From an uncultured Acidimicrobiales bacterium (lineage in GTDB: Bacteria; Actinomycetota; Acidimicrobiia; Acidimicrobiales; SZUA-35), in assembly GCA_937922805.1 (NCBI GenBank), contig CALAJV010000010.1, positions 372,001 to 436,000 of the forward strand: DNA of 64,000 nucleotides. The letters run 5' to 3'. The stretch's first letter is position 1. The number at the start of each line of letters is the position of its first letter. Positions 27,019 through 34,826 of the stretch are shown here, one piece after another. Made by a program: the position numbers and the translations under genes. The notes below the pieces were generated by a model. The model saw only the letters and a list, made by a program, of their open reading frames with translations. It was not told the DNA's origin and searched no databases.

Positions 27019-28239
27019 GTGGCTAGAACTGGACGGGATCAAACGCGGGGCATCAGAGCTTTCGTGTGGCTAATTCTTGCTGCCGTTTCGATGGCCAGCT
27101 GTGGTGACGGATCAGCCACAGAGGCCACCACAGACTCGTCAGTATCAGTCAATTTTGATGCCCAAGAGGCTGACGGGTCGTTGGGCTCGGTCGGCACCGT
27201 GGAAACCGTGCCGCTCGAAGAGCCGACAGGCGATCAGGTTCCGTCGCGAATGCTCTATGTAAGCATGAGCGGCGACAAAGCAATCCGAGTTTTGCGGCTC
27301 GGACCCAATGGCTCGTTAACTCGCCTAGAAGCGCTCGACCTTGAGCTTGATGGTCAGCCCGGCCCGATTGTTGTAGCAACCCAGCGTCGTCGACTTTACG
27401 TCGGGGTTGACGAAGGTTTCCAACAAACCGTTGACACGATTTCGATCGGCAACGAAGGCGAACTGGAAAAAGTTGTCCGCGACGTTCTGCTCGGAAATCC
27501 GGTATATCTTGACCTGTCGCGCGACGAGGCCTCGATGGTGTCGGCCTATTTTGGTGATGACGCCATCGCCGGCCACGTCCTGCCGGTAGGGGCAAACGGC
27601 GACGGGACGATCGTAGATCAAACAACCGACCGTACGACCGACGAAGAACCACATGCTGCTCACTTCAATCCGGCCCACAATCTGGTGTACGTTCCTCATC
27701 GAGCCGGCAACAAGATTTCTTGGTTCTCGCTAAACGGATCGGAGCTCTCCTTGGTTGGCGAGATAAGCGTTAATGGCCGAGCAGGTCCCCGCCACATCGT
27801 GTTCTCGTCAGACGGTGAATTCGCCTACGTCATCAACGAGACAAGCGTCGATGTAAGCGTCTACGAAGTCGACCGTGAGGGCGGCCTGTCGCTGATCCAA
27901 ACAATTACTGCGCTCCCGCCAGGCAGACAACCAGAGGGCAATTCCGGGGCAGATATTCATCTGACGCCAGACGGCCGATTCCTCTACGCTTCGGTGCGGG
28001 GCGACGATTCGATTGCCGGATTCAGAGTAAGTGCTGATGGGCTACTGGATACACTCGGCCGCACCCTTACTGAACAGCGACCGCGTGAGTTTTCAATTAC
28101 TCCTGACGGACGATATCTGGTGGCGGCCGGCCAAGATTCTGGGGCGCTCGCTAGTTATCAGATTCGTGAGAATGGCACACTGGTTCTGTTAGACACTCAA
28201 GAAGTCGGCAATGGTCCGGTTTGGGTCGCTATTGACTGA
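27019..28239 (+). CDS. Lipoprotein of the lactonase (YVTN beta-propeller) family
   Basis: A hydrophobic segment (FVWLILAAVSMAS) ends in a Cys-Gly, so a lipoprotein is predicted. The remaining 360 residues form about seven propeller blades with repeated motifs such as RRRLYVGVDE, AHFNPAHNLVYVPHRAGN, HIVFSSDGEFAYVINE, DIHLTPDGRFLYASVRGDDSI and FSITPDGRYLVAAGQDSG. This is the 6-phosphogluconolactonase-like lactonase family. The export signal argues against a pentose-phosphate role, and the true function is open. The start is uncertain: GTG at 27019 is chosen after GGTGA; TTG at 26971 and GTG at 27013 are alternatives. Confidence 0.8.
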   Translation: MARTGRDQTRGIRAFVWLILAAVSMASCGDGSATEATTDSSVSVNFDAQEADGSLGSVGTVETVPLEEPTGDQVPSRMLYVSMSGDKAIRVLRLGPNGSLTRLEALDLELDGQPGPIVVATQRRRLYVGVDEGFQQTVDTISIGNEGELEKVVRDVLLGNPVYLDLSRDEASMVSAYFGDDAIAGHVLPVGANGDGTIVDQTTDRTTDEEPHAAHFNPAHNLVYVPHRAGNKISWFSLNGSELSLVGEISVNGRAGPRHIVFSSDGEFAYVINETSVDVSVYEVDREGGLSLIQTITALPPGRQPEGNSGADIHLTPDGRFLYASVRGDDSIAGFRVSADGLLDTLGRTLTEQRPREFSITPDGRYLVAAGQDSGALASYQIRENGTLVLLDTQEVGNGPVWVAID

Positions 28240-28269
28240 GAGCAACCGACGGGTGGATAACATTACCCA

Positions 28270-29610
28270 ATGTCTGTAGTTTCATCGGTTCCTCCATCAA
28301 CCCAAGTAGTTGTAATCGGGGCCGGGGTTATTGGCAGCGCGGTTGCACTAGAACTGGCTCGCCGTGGGCACGACGTCGTAGTTGTTGATCGTCTGCCGTC
28401 GGCCGGGTATGGCTCGACCAGTTCATCGAGTGCCGTTGTCCGGTTTAGCTATTCGACAACTGCTGGTGTCGCTATGTCCTACGAAGGTTTGCATTACTGG
28501 CTCGACTGGGCGAACCACATCGGCAATATCGAAGGTCCGCTGGCTGAGTTCAGGCCAGCACCGATGCTCATGCTTAAAACACCGGGTGGTCATCACGAAA
28601 AAGTTCTGCCTCATCTAGACAAAATTGGGGTGCAGTATGAGGATTTGTCGGCGGCCCAGTCGGTGGAACGTTTCCCAAACTTGAATCTTGGTGTTTTCGG
28701 GCCTCCAGCGCGTTTGACCGAACTAGACGCTCCATTTTGGGGCGAGCCATCTGCGATGCACGACGGAGCCATCGTGATGTCGGAATCGGGATACATAAAC
28801 GATCCACAGTTAGCGGCTGCGAACCTAGCGGCCGCATCGGTAGATGCCGGCACCCGGTTCCTATACCGCCATGAGGTTACCGAAATTTTGCGCAACGAAA
28901 ATCAGGTGACCGGCGTGATTGTCCGGGACAGTAATGGCTCCAATCACACCATTGCCGCCCCAGTCGTCGTCAACGTTGGTGGGCCCCACAGTCGTCAACT
29001 GTGTGAGATGGCGGGCGTGCTTGGAGCTATGAATCGTTCGTCTCGGCCGATGCGGCGAGAGGTGTGGATTGTGCCAGGACCAGTCGGTGCTGACTTCGAG
29101 AAAGTCGGTTTCGCTTTAGGCGATGTTGATACTGGGATCTACTTCAGACCTGAGAGTGGTAACAACATTTTGATCGGGAGTGTCGAACCAGACTGCGACG
29201 AGCTGGAATGGGTTGACGATCCTGATGAGTTTGACGAGGTGCTCGACGCCGGTGAGTTTGAACTCAACGCAATGCGGTTGGCCCGACGAGTCAACGATGC
29301 ACAAGTTCCAGGAACGAAGCGAGGTTTAGTAGCGTTGTACGATGCGAGCCCCGATTGGACGCCGATCTACGATCGGACCGATCTTGACGGGTTCTACGTT
29401 GCCATGGGTACTAGCGGCAACCAGTTCAAGAACGCGCCGATTGCTGGACACGCCATGGCTGAGCTCATCGAGAACGTCGAAGCTGGCGTCAATCATGATG
29501 CCGACCCGGTCAAGGTCACGGGCCGCTACACCGGCCAAGAGATTGATATGGGAACCTTTACCCGTAATCGAACGGTAGCCGAGGGCACGAGCGTCAACGT
29601 TTTAGGTTAG
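28270..29610 (+). CDS. FAD-dependent amino acid/sarcosine-oxidase-like oxidoreductase (DAO family)
   Basis: The 446-aa flavoprotein has the FAD dinucleotide motif VVVIGAGVIGSAVALELARR with a trailing VVVVDR acid, then the DAO core (GSTSSSSAVVRFSYSTTAG) and the C-terminal FAD-contact region DGFYVAMGTSGNQFKNAP. It would oxidise the C-N bond of an N-methyl or free amino acid. The length fits sarcosine or dimethylglycine oxidase-like members. It starts 30 bp after the propeller lipoprotein gene and may be in the same transcript. Confidence 0.88.
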   Translation: MSVVSSVPPSTQVVVIGAGVIGSAVALELARRGHDVVVVDRLPSAGYGSTSSSSAVVRFSYSTTAGVAMSYEGLHYWLDWANHIGNIEGPLAEFRPAPMLMLKTPGGHHEKVLPHLDKIGVQYEDLSAAQSVERFPNLNLGVFGPPARLTELDAPFWGEPSAMHDGAIVMSESGYINDPQLAAANLAAASVDAGTRFLYRHEVTEILRNENQVTGVIVRDSNGSNHTIAAPVVVNVGGPHSRQLCEMAGVLGAMNRSSRPMRREVWIVPGPVGADFEKVGFALGDVDTGIYFRPESGNNILIGSVEPDCDELEWVDDPDEFDEVLDAGEFELNAMRLARRVNDAQVPGTKRGLVALYDASPDWTPIYDRTDLDGFYVAMGTSGNQFKNAPIAGHAMAELIENVEAGVNHDADPVKVTGRYTGQEIDMGTFTRNRTVAEGTSVNVLG

Positions 29611-29632
29611 ATCTGGCCTACCCTTGACTCTC

Positions 29633-29887
29633 ATGGGTAATCCGCTAGTTCTGATTTTGAGAATTGCTTCATTCGTGTTTATTGCCAGAGCCTTGCTGAG
29701 CTGGTTTCCAATTGGTCCTGATTCTGGTTTTCGGCCTGTTGTCGACATCCTGCATCGAGTGACTGAGCCAGTACTTGCTCCCATTCGGAGAGTTTTGCCG
29801 CCGATGGGCGGGTTTGATCTATCAGTATTGCTGGTCATCGTCGCCATCAATTTTCTCTTGATACCGATTGCGCGTGGGCTTCTTTAG
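29633..29887 (+). CDS. YggT family small membrane protein
   Basis: The 84-aa protein has two membrane helices split by the family motif: IARALLSWFPIGPDS, then HRVTEPVLAPIRRVLPPMGG and a second helix SVLLVIVAINFLL. YggT proteins are linked to envelope and osmotic stress and often sit in division-related loci; here the context is metabolic. ATG at 29633 is preferred over the TTG at 29624. It overlaps the next gene. Confidence 0.88.
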   Translation: MGNPLVLILRIASFVFIARALLSWFPIGPDSGFRPVVDILHRVTEPVLAPIRRVLPPMGGFDLSVLLVIVAINFLLIPIARGLL

Positions 29888-30851
29888 TTGCCAACGGAGC
29901 GATCTTTCCGGCGGGAATCTCAACTTCAGAGCCTCGCTGGTGCTAGTCGTACTGGCGGTCTTGGCCGTTGGTTGCTCTAGCGCTGATCCGGCTGCGCCCA
30001 TTCCGGATGAGTCGGGAGTTGAAACTGCAATTGGCGACCCTGACGGCGCCACGATCAACCGGTTGCCACCGCTCGAGACGTGGTCCCGATTGATCGAGAT
30101 TCTTGAGGCTGGCGACAGCGCAGAGGGCCGTAAGGAATTAGACAGGTTGGCCGACCCTGTTGTGACCGAAGATTTACGCCTATTGGTTCCCTCTGGCGGC
30201 CCGATCTTGTCTCAGCCAAAGTTCACATCGAGCTCGGTAGCTACTGCAGCCGTCGTTGATTGCGCTATTCTGCCAACGCCAGCGTTTGACGGACCCCAAT
30301 CGTCGGTCGCTATTGAGGCCGAACTAACGTTGAAAGAGTTCGGTTGGATGGTTACATCGCTTAACCAGGTAGCGCTCGCCGGATGTATCAGCGAGGTGAT
30401 GGCCGGTGACGTTCTAGATGGTTACTGGCAGTTCTGGAACGCCGTGCCAGGTTATTGGGACCCACCTGACCCCTCAAGCCCAGCAATTGCCGAGACCACA
30501 ACGGGACGACATACGGATCTGACTGTGCAGCGACTAGAGCAGTTCGTCGAGGATCGAAAGGTGTTTACCCTTGGCGTGGCCGCCGCTCCCGAGATCATTG
30601 CGGTCCATTCGGCTACCGAAGTGACCATTCTTGATTGCCAAATGCTCGATCCGGCTCACGGTGTTTTCGACGCCGATACGGGTCAACGACTCGATGACAT
30701 TCCGCCGGTAAATGGTGGAGATCGGGAGGGCGTTGTGGCCACGATGCAGCTCGACGATGGCATCTGGAAAGTCGGATGGATTGAGACAGGGGCTCGAAAT
30801 GAGTGCATTGAAGCACCCTCAGGTCAGGCTTTGGCGGTCATCGTCTACTAG
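29874..30851 (+). CDS. Putative lipoprotein of unknown function
   Basis: An N-terminal stretch SLVLVVLAVLAV ends in GCSS, a good lipobox, so an anchored exported protein of about 325 aa is predicted. I recognise no domain. The body has two comparable halves with TAAVVDCAIL and EVTILDCQML, which may mark a duplicated NTF2- or SnoaL-like fold and paired cysteines. The start is ambiguous: TTG at 29868 or GTG at 29874, either overlapping the yggT-like gene, which suggests coupling. Confidence 0.65.
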   Translation: MGFFSCQRSDLSGGNLNFRASLVLVVLAVLAVGCSSADPAAPIPDESGVETAIGDPDGATINRLPPLETWSRLIEILEAGDSAEGRKELDRLADPVVTEDLRLLVPSGGPILSQPKFTSSSVATAAVVDCAILPTPAFDGPQSSVAIEAELTLKEFGWMVTSLNQVALAGCISEVMAGDVLDGYWQFWNAVPGYWDPPDPSSPAIAETTTGRHTDLTVQRLEQFVEDRKVFTLGVAAAPEIIAVHSATEVTILDCQMLDPAHGVFDADTGQRLDDIPPVNGGDREGVVATMQLDDGIWKVGWIETGARNECIEAPSGQALAVIVY

Positions 30852-30954
30852 CGGGGGCACCGGCGATATCCAGTGAAATAGCCTCGCAACAGGTTAGCAA
30901 CAGTCCTGACGGCTAAGGCCGGTAGATTTCGTCTAGGCTAAGACGGCTAACGGG

Positions 30955-32190
30955 ATGCGAGCGGGGCAGAACGACATGGGGTTTGACGCAAACGAAGCTG
31001 TAGGCCACCGAACCAGGGCTATTTTCGGATTCTTGGCCGCTGGAGCACTTAGTCTGCTTCTCGCGGTCGCCGCCTTCGTGTTCGCCCCCTCGTCAGTAGC
31101 AGCGCAAGCGTGTTCAACATCTGGTGGTCCACCTCTCCAAAGCTGCAGCGGCGACCCTGGTTCGTCGTCAGCTAGCGGACCGGGCTCCAACACGCTCAAC
31201 AACGGCTACCCGATCGAGCCCCCACCTGGGGCGTGCGGATGTATCGTGTCTGCGCCAGTCGACAGTCTTGGCCTTCCGGCCTGCAATGGGGCCGACCCCG
31301 GCGTTACCTGTGGCGGAGGGTCGCCTTCGGCTCCAACGAATAGCGCCCCGTCGACTCCAGCCGCTAGCACCCCTTCCGGGCCCCCGCCTCCAAACCCACC
31401 AACGTTTAACTGTTCCGACTGGACGTTCGGAACAGCATGTCCTGGTCCGTCATCACCTGCTCCTCAGCCGAGTAGTCCTGGTCCGTCATCACCTGCACCT
31501 CAGCCGAGTAGTCCTGCTCCACCAATTTGTTTCGTTGGCCCAGCTGGACAGCCCGGGTGTGGCGGCACGCCGACAACGCCAGGCACCCCGGGAACACCCG
31601 GTACTGCGCCGGCCCCGGGCAGCGGACCGGCTGGCCCTCCAGTCGGTGGAGCCCCGGTACCCGTCGGTCCAGCCCCGACTTTGCCCCCTCCACCGCCGCC
31701 AGTCAATCCTAATCCGGCTATTAACGCTGCCATCGGCGGGCTGGTTCTAGCTCCAGCCGTAGCTTCTGACCCCGACTATGCCAGTCGGAACGCCTTAGTT
31801 CGGGTTCCCACATGGTTCTGGCTTGAAAACCCAGCGGTCGTGACGAACACGGCGACCGTCAACGGCGTAACCGTTCAGGCCACTGCTAACTTACAGACAG
31901 TTGTTTGGGATTTCGGAGTAACCTCGACGACCTGCGCCGGAGCTGGTATTCCGTATCAAAACCCAGCGCCTGCTAACGCGTGCATCATCACATTCGAACA
32001 GTCATCGGCTGGAGAGGGAAGCAACGATATGTTTGCCAGTACCGCTGCGGCCGAATGGATTATCCAGTATCAAATAACTGCCGTCCCAGCGGCGGGGATT
32101 ACGGCGCCAACAACGCCGAACCCGAGTACGCAAACAGCTGTTACTGCCTTTGATCTGGGTGTTGGAGAAATTCAGGCGATCAGAGGCTAG
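30955..32190 (+). CDS. Secreted Pro/Ser/Gly-rich cell-surface protein
   Basis: A Sec-type signal (FGFLAAGALSLLLAVAAFVF) with an AxA-like site (SSVAAQA) is followed by about 200 residues of Pro/Ser/Gly-rich low complexity. This includes two 12-residue repeats and poly-proline runs, and several Cys pairs. The C-terminal 140 residues form a compact domain with VRVPTWFWLENP, VNGVTVQATANLQTVVWDFG and AAAEWIIQYQIT. That C-terminal domain resembles surface proteins found widely in actinobacteria next to a long linker. The function is unknown; a cell-wall-spanning stalk with a terminal domain is likely. ATG at 30955 or 30976 are both possible starts. Confidence 0.75.
   Translation: MRAGQNDMGFDANEAVGHRTRAIFGFLAAGALSLLLAVAAFVFAPSSVAAQACSTSGGPPLQSCSGDPGSSSASGPGSNTLNNGYPIEPPPGACGCIVSAPVDSLGLPACNGADPGVTCGGGSPSAPTNSAPSTPAASTPSGPPPPNPPTFNCSDWTFGTACPGPSSPAPQPSSPGPSSPAPQPSSPAPPICFVGPAGQPGCGGTPTTPGTPGTPGTAPAPGSGPAGPPVGGAPVPVGPAPTLPPPPPPVNPNPAINAAIGGLVLAPAVASDPDYASRNALVRVPTWFWLENPAVVTNTATVNGVTVQATANLQTVVWDFGVTSTTCAGAGIPYQNPAPANACIITFEQSSAGEGSNDMFASTAAAEWIIQYQITAVPAAGITAPTTPNPSTQTAVTAFDLGVGEIQAIRG
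31441..31512 (+). repeat. Two 36-bp in-frame tandem repeats
   Basis: Units 31441-31476 and 31477-31512 differ by one base (a third-position change) and encode a Pro/Ser-rich 12-residue repeat of the secreted protein. A partial third copy follows. Confidence 0.9.
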
Positions 32191-32309
32191 TTTCAATTCC
32201 GTCGCTGTAGCGAGGGCTCAGGTCGTTCGACCTACCAGGCTCGGTCGGGTATTGCGAGCCGTGGTGCGGAGCATTCAAGGGCGAGTCTTTCCGCTCCGAT
32301 ATTGGGTGG

Positions 32310-34802
32310 GTGACTGAGGCGGAAAAGACTTCTCCCGGTTCCCGACCCCGGGGATCCGATGGTGGTCTTTGGCATCGGGCGGAACTGAAAGATGACGACC
32401 TCCGTCGGATGGTCGACCTCGCTGATTGCCTCGACGTCTTACTATTTGCTGACGGTCGGCTCCGGATTGAACATATCGAAGCCTTTCCTTCCGGCTTCGA
32501 CCCATACGGTTGCTCAGTGGTTGAACTTGCTTTAGCCGGTTCCCAGCTTCCGTTACGGGAGGCCGCTGAACGATGTCTTAATAGCGGCACACCACAAACG
32601 GTTGTGGTCGAGCTTCGTGGCGACTTGACCGATCCAACCTTAGTGAAGCTTATGCCGATCGAGGCGAAGGCTGGCCCGTCGGTGCTACTAGCCGGTCTAT
32701 CTGCCGGTAGGACCGCAGCGACATTGGTTGATGCCGAGCGTCGGCGATTAGAGAATCTGGATCGGCTTCTCGAGGTGGCGCCGATCGCTTTGTTCAACAA
32801 AGACGCCAACGCTCGTTTCACTTGGGCCAATCGGCGCCTTCTCGACACGCTGGAGGCCGAGACCGTTGCCGACATCTGGGGTCGAGATGACTTCGACTTT
32901 CATCCCCGATCAGAAGCCACAAAGTACTTTGCTGACGACCAACAAGTTCTTAAATCTGGCGAAGGTTTCGAAAGTCAAGAAGAAGTTCAGACTCGAACCA
33001 GCGGAGAAGTTGAGATAATCCGAACTACCAAGTTGCCGATTCTACGACCTGATGGAACGGTCGAAGGAATCATGGGCTTCTTCACCGAAGTCACTGAACC
33101 GACTTTGGTAGCTGAGAAGCTGCGACGGACCGAGCAACGTTTCTTACTGGCGGCGGCTGCTTCTCGGGATGGAGTTTGGGAGCTAGACATGGTCAACAAC
33201 CGTGTCCACCTCTCCCGACGGGCGCGAGAGTTGCTAGGAACGGACGTCAAGGCCGAGGAGATCTCGTGGGATGAATTCGTTTCGACTGTAAACGAAGACG
33301 AGATCGAACTCATCAAGACTGCAATTGAGGCTGCGCTAAGCCAACCGGGAGAGACTGTTTCCCACGTGGTCGAGTTCAACTCGGCCCGCTCGAAACGGTA
33401 CGTCGAGCTGGTTGGTTCAGCCTTAGTCGAGGACGGCAAAGTTGTCGCTCTGGTCGGAACAGCGGCCGACGTTACCGAAGATCGACTCAGAGAAGAAACG
33501 CTTGTCTACCAGGCGGGCCACGACGACTTAACTGGGCTAGTCAATCGTCGCACCTTGATTCGACAGATAAGTCGGTGTATCGATGAGCGAGTTACTTGTA
33601 GTTTGCTCTACCTGGACCTTGATTCGTTCCGAACAGTCAACGATTCGCTTGGTCATAGCTTTGGCGATGATCTGCTTCGAGCTTTGGCCGCCCGGCTGCA
33701 GTCAATTGTTCTCGACGGCTCTGTCGTGGCCCGAATCGGTGCTGACGAGTTCGCTGTGCTCTTGATCGATACGACGGCACCCAAAAGCCAACAAGTCGCA
33801 GACCGCATTATCGCAGCAATAGCTAAGCCCTTCACTATTACCGGTGCCGAGATCTATACCGGTGCCAGTATCGGGATTGCGCATCTGGATTCCACATCGA
33901 AGTCGGCCGAGGAAGTAGTCAGAGACGCCGATATCGCGCTCTACCATGCCAAGGATGACGGCAAGGGGTGTAGTCGAGTATTCGACGCCCGAATGCGCCA
34001 GTCGGCCGACGATGAACTTGAGTTGCATACTCGCCTGAGACGAGCTGTGGAGAGACGAGAATTCGAACTTCACTATCAGCCTATCTTTGAATCGGTTAGT
34101 TGCGAGCTGGTTGGTGTCGAAGCGCTCGTCCGCTGGAACGCTCCCGATGGTCACCAAGCCCGTCCGAACGTTTTTCTACCTCATCTAGAAAAGACGGGTT
34201 TAATCAAAGAGGTCGGGAGTTGGGTAATCGACGAAGGGTGCCGACAGCTGTCTCAGTGGCGGAAAGGGATCGAAGTCTCGAGCTCGCCTGTCAACCCGTT
34301 CTATATCGCCATAAATCTGTCTCGGGTTCAGTTCGAAGCGGACGATCTGATTGATGTGGTTACCAGTGCGTTGACCCGGCATAACTTGGCGCCATCGGAT
34401 CTGATTCTTGAGGTAACTGAGACAGCTGTCTCCCGAGACCCTCAACTAACTGCTGAGGTCTTGGCCAGAATACAGTCGCAAGGCGTGCAGGTGGCTATCG
34501 ATGATTTTGGGGTGGGGGAGTCGTCGCTAAGCGTTTTGTATGAGATGCCAGCCAACATCGTCAAGATCGACAAAAGTTTCATCGATCGAATTAGTTCCGA
34601 GGAAGATGAGCCGGTGATATCGGCTGTTTTCCAGATGGCTCGAGCCTTGGGTCTGGCCACAGTAGCTGAAGGGGTGGAAACCGAACTGCAAAAGACGTGG
34701 CTTACGAATCAGCAATGCGACAGCTTGCAGGGCTATTTGCTCTCAACTCCCCTTCCGGCAGAGGAACTGGCCCATCGCTGGCTCGGCTTCGCTGACGACT
34801 AG
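32310..34802 (+). CDS. PAS-PAS-GGDEF-EAL cyclic-di-GMP signalling protein
   Basis: The 830-aa soluble protein has an unassigned N-terminal region (1-140), a PAS domain around 148-265 (APIALFNKDANARFTWANRR), a second PAS around 270-390, then GGDEF at about 395-555 with DDLTGLVNRR and ARIGADEFAV. The site is GADEF, one residue off consensus. The EAL domain at about 570-825 keeps EALVRW, INLSRVQF, LEVTETAV, IDDFG, KIDKSFI and AEGVETE, but has DDFGVGESS in place of DDFGTGYSS in the loop 6 region. It probably acts as a phosphodiesterase with a weak or regulatory GGDEF. GTG start at 32310. It is convergent with another GGDEF-EAL gene. Confidence 0.92.
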   Translation: MTEAEKTSPGSRPRGSDGGLWHRAELKDDDLRRMVDLADCLDVLLFADGRLRIEHIEAFPSGFDPYGCSVVELALAGSQLPLREAAERCLNSGTPQTVVVELRGDLTDPTLVKLMPIEAKAGPSVLLAGLSAGRTAATLVDAERRRLENLDRLLEVAPIALFNKDANARFTWANRRLLDTLEAETVADIWGRDDFDFHPRSEATKYFADDQQVLKSGEGFESQEEVQTRTSGEVEIIRTTKLPILRPDGTVEGIMGFFTEVTEPTLVAEKLRRTEQRFLLAAAASRDGVWELDMVNNRVHLSRRARELLGTDVKAEEISWDEFVSTVNEDEIELIKTAIEAALSQPGETVSHVVEFNSARSKRYVELVGSALVEDGKVVALVGTAADVTEDRLREETLVYQAGHDDLTGLVNRRTLIRQISRCIDERVTCSLLYLDLDSFRTVNDSLGHSFGDDLLRALAARLQSIVLDGSVVARIGADEFAVLLIDTTAPKSQQVADRIIAAIAKPFTITGAEIYTGASIGIAHLDSTSKSAEEVVRDADIALYHAKDDGKGCSRVFDARMRQSADDELELHTRLRRAVERREFELHYQPIFESVSCELVGVEALVRWNAPDGHQARPNVFLPHLEKTGLIKEVGSWVIDEGCRQLSQWRKGIEVSSSPVNPFYIAINLSRVQFEADDLIDVVTSALTRHNLAPSDLILEVTETAVSRDPQLTAEVLARIQSQGVQVAIDDFGVGESSLSVLYEMPANIVKIDKSFIDRISSEEDEPVISAVFQMARALGLATVAEGVETELQKTWLTNQQCDSLQGYLLSTPLPAEELAHRWLGFADD

Positions 34803-34826
34803 ACGTTCATCTATTGGCGATTGATC

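Noticed and set aside
31441..31512. Direct repeats of a mobile element end or CRISPR
   Set aside because: They are contiguous, in frame and encode Pro/Ser-rich residues of the secreted protein.
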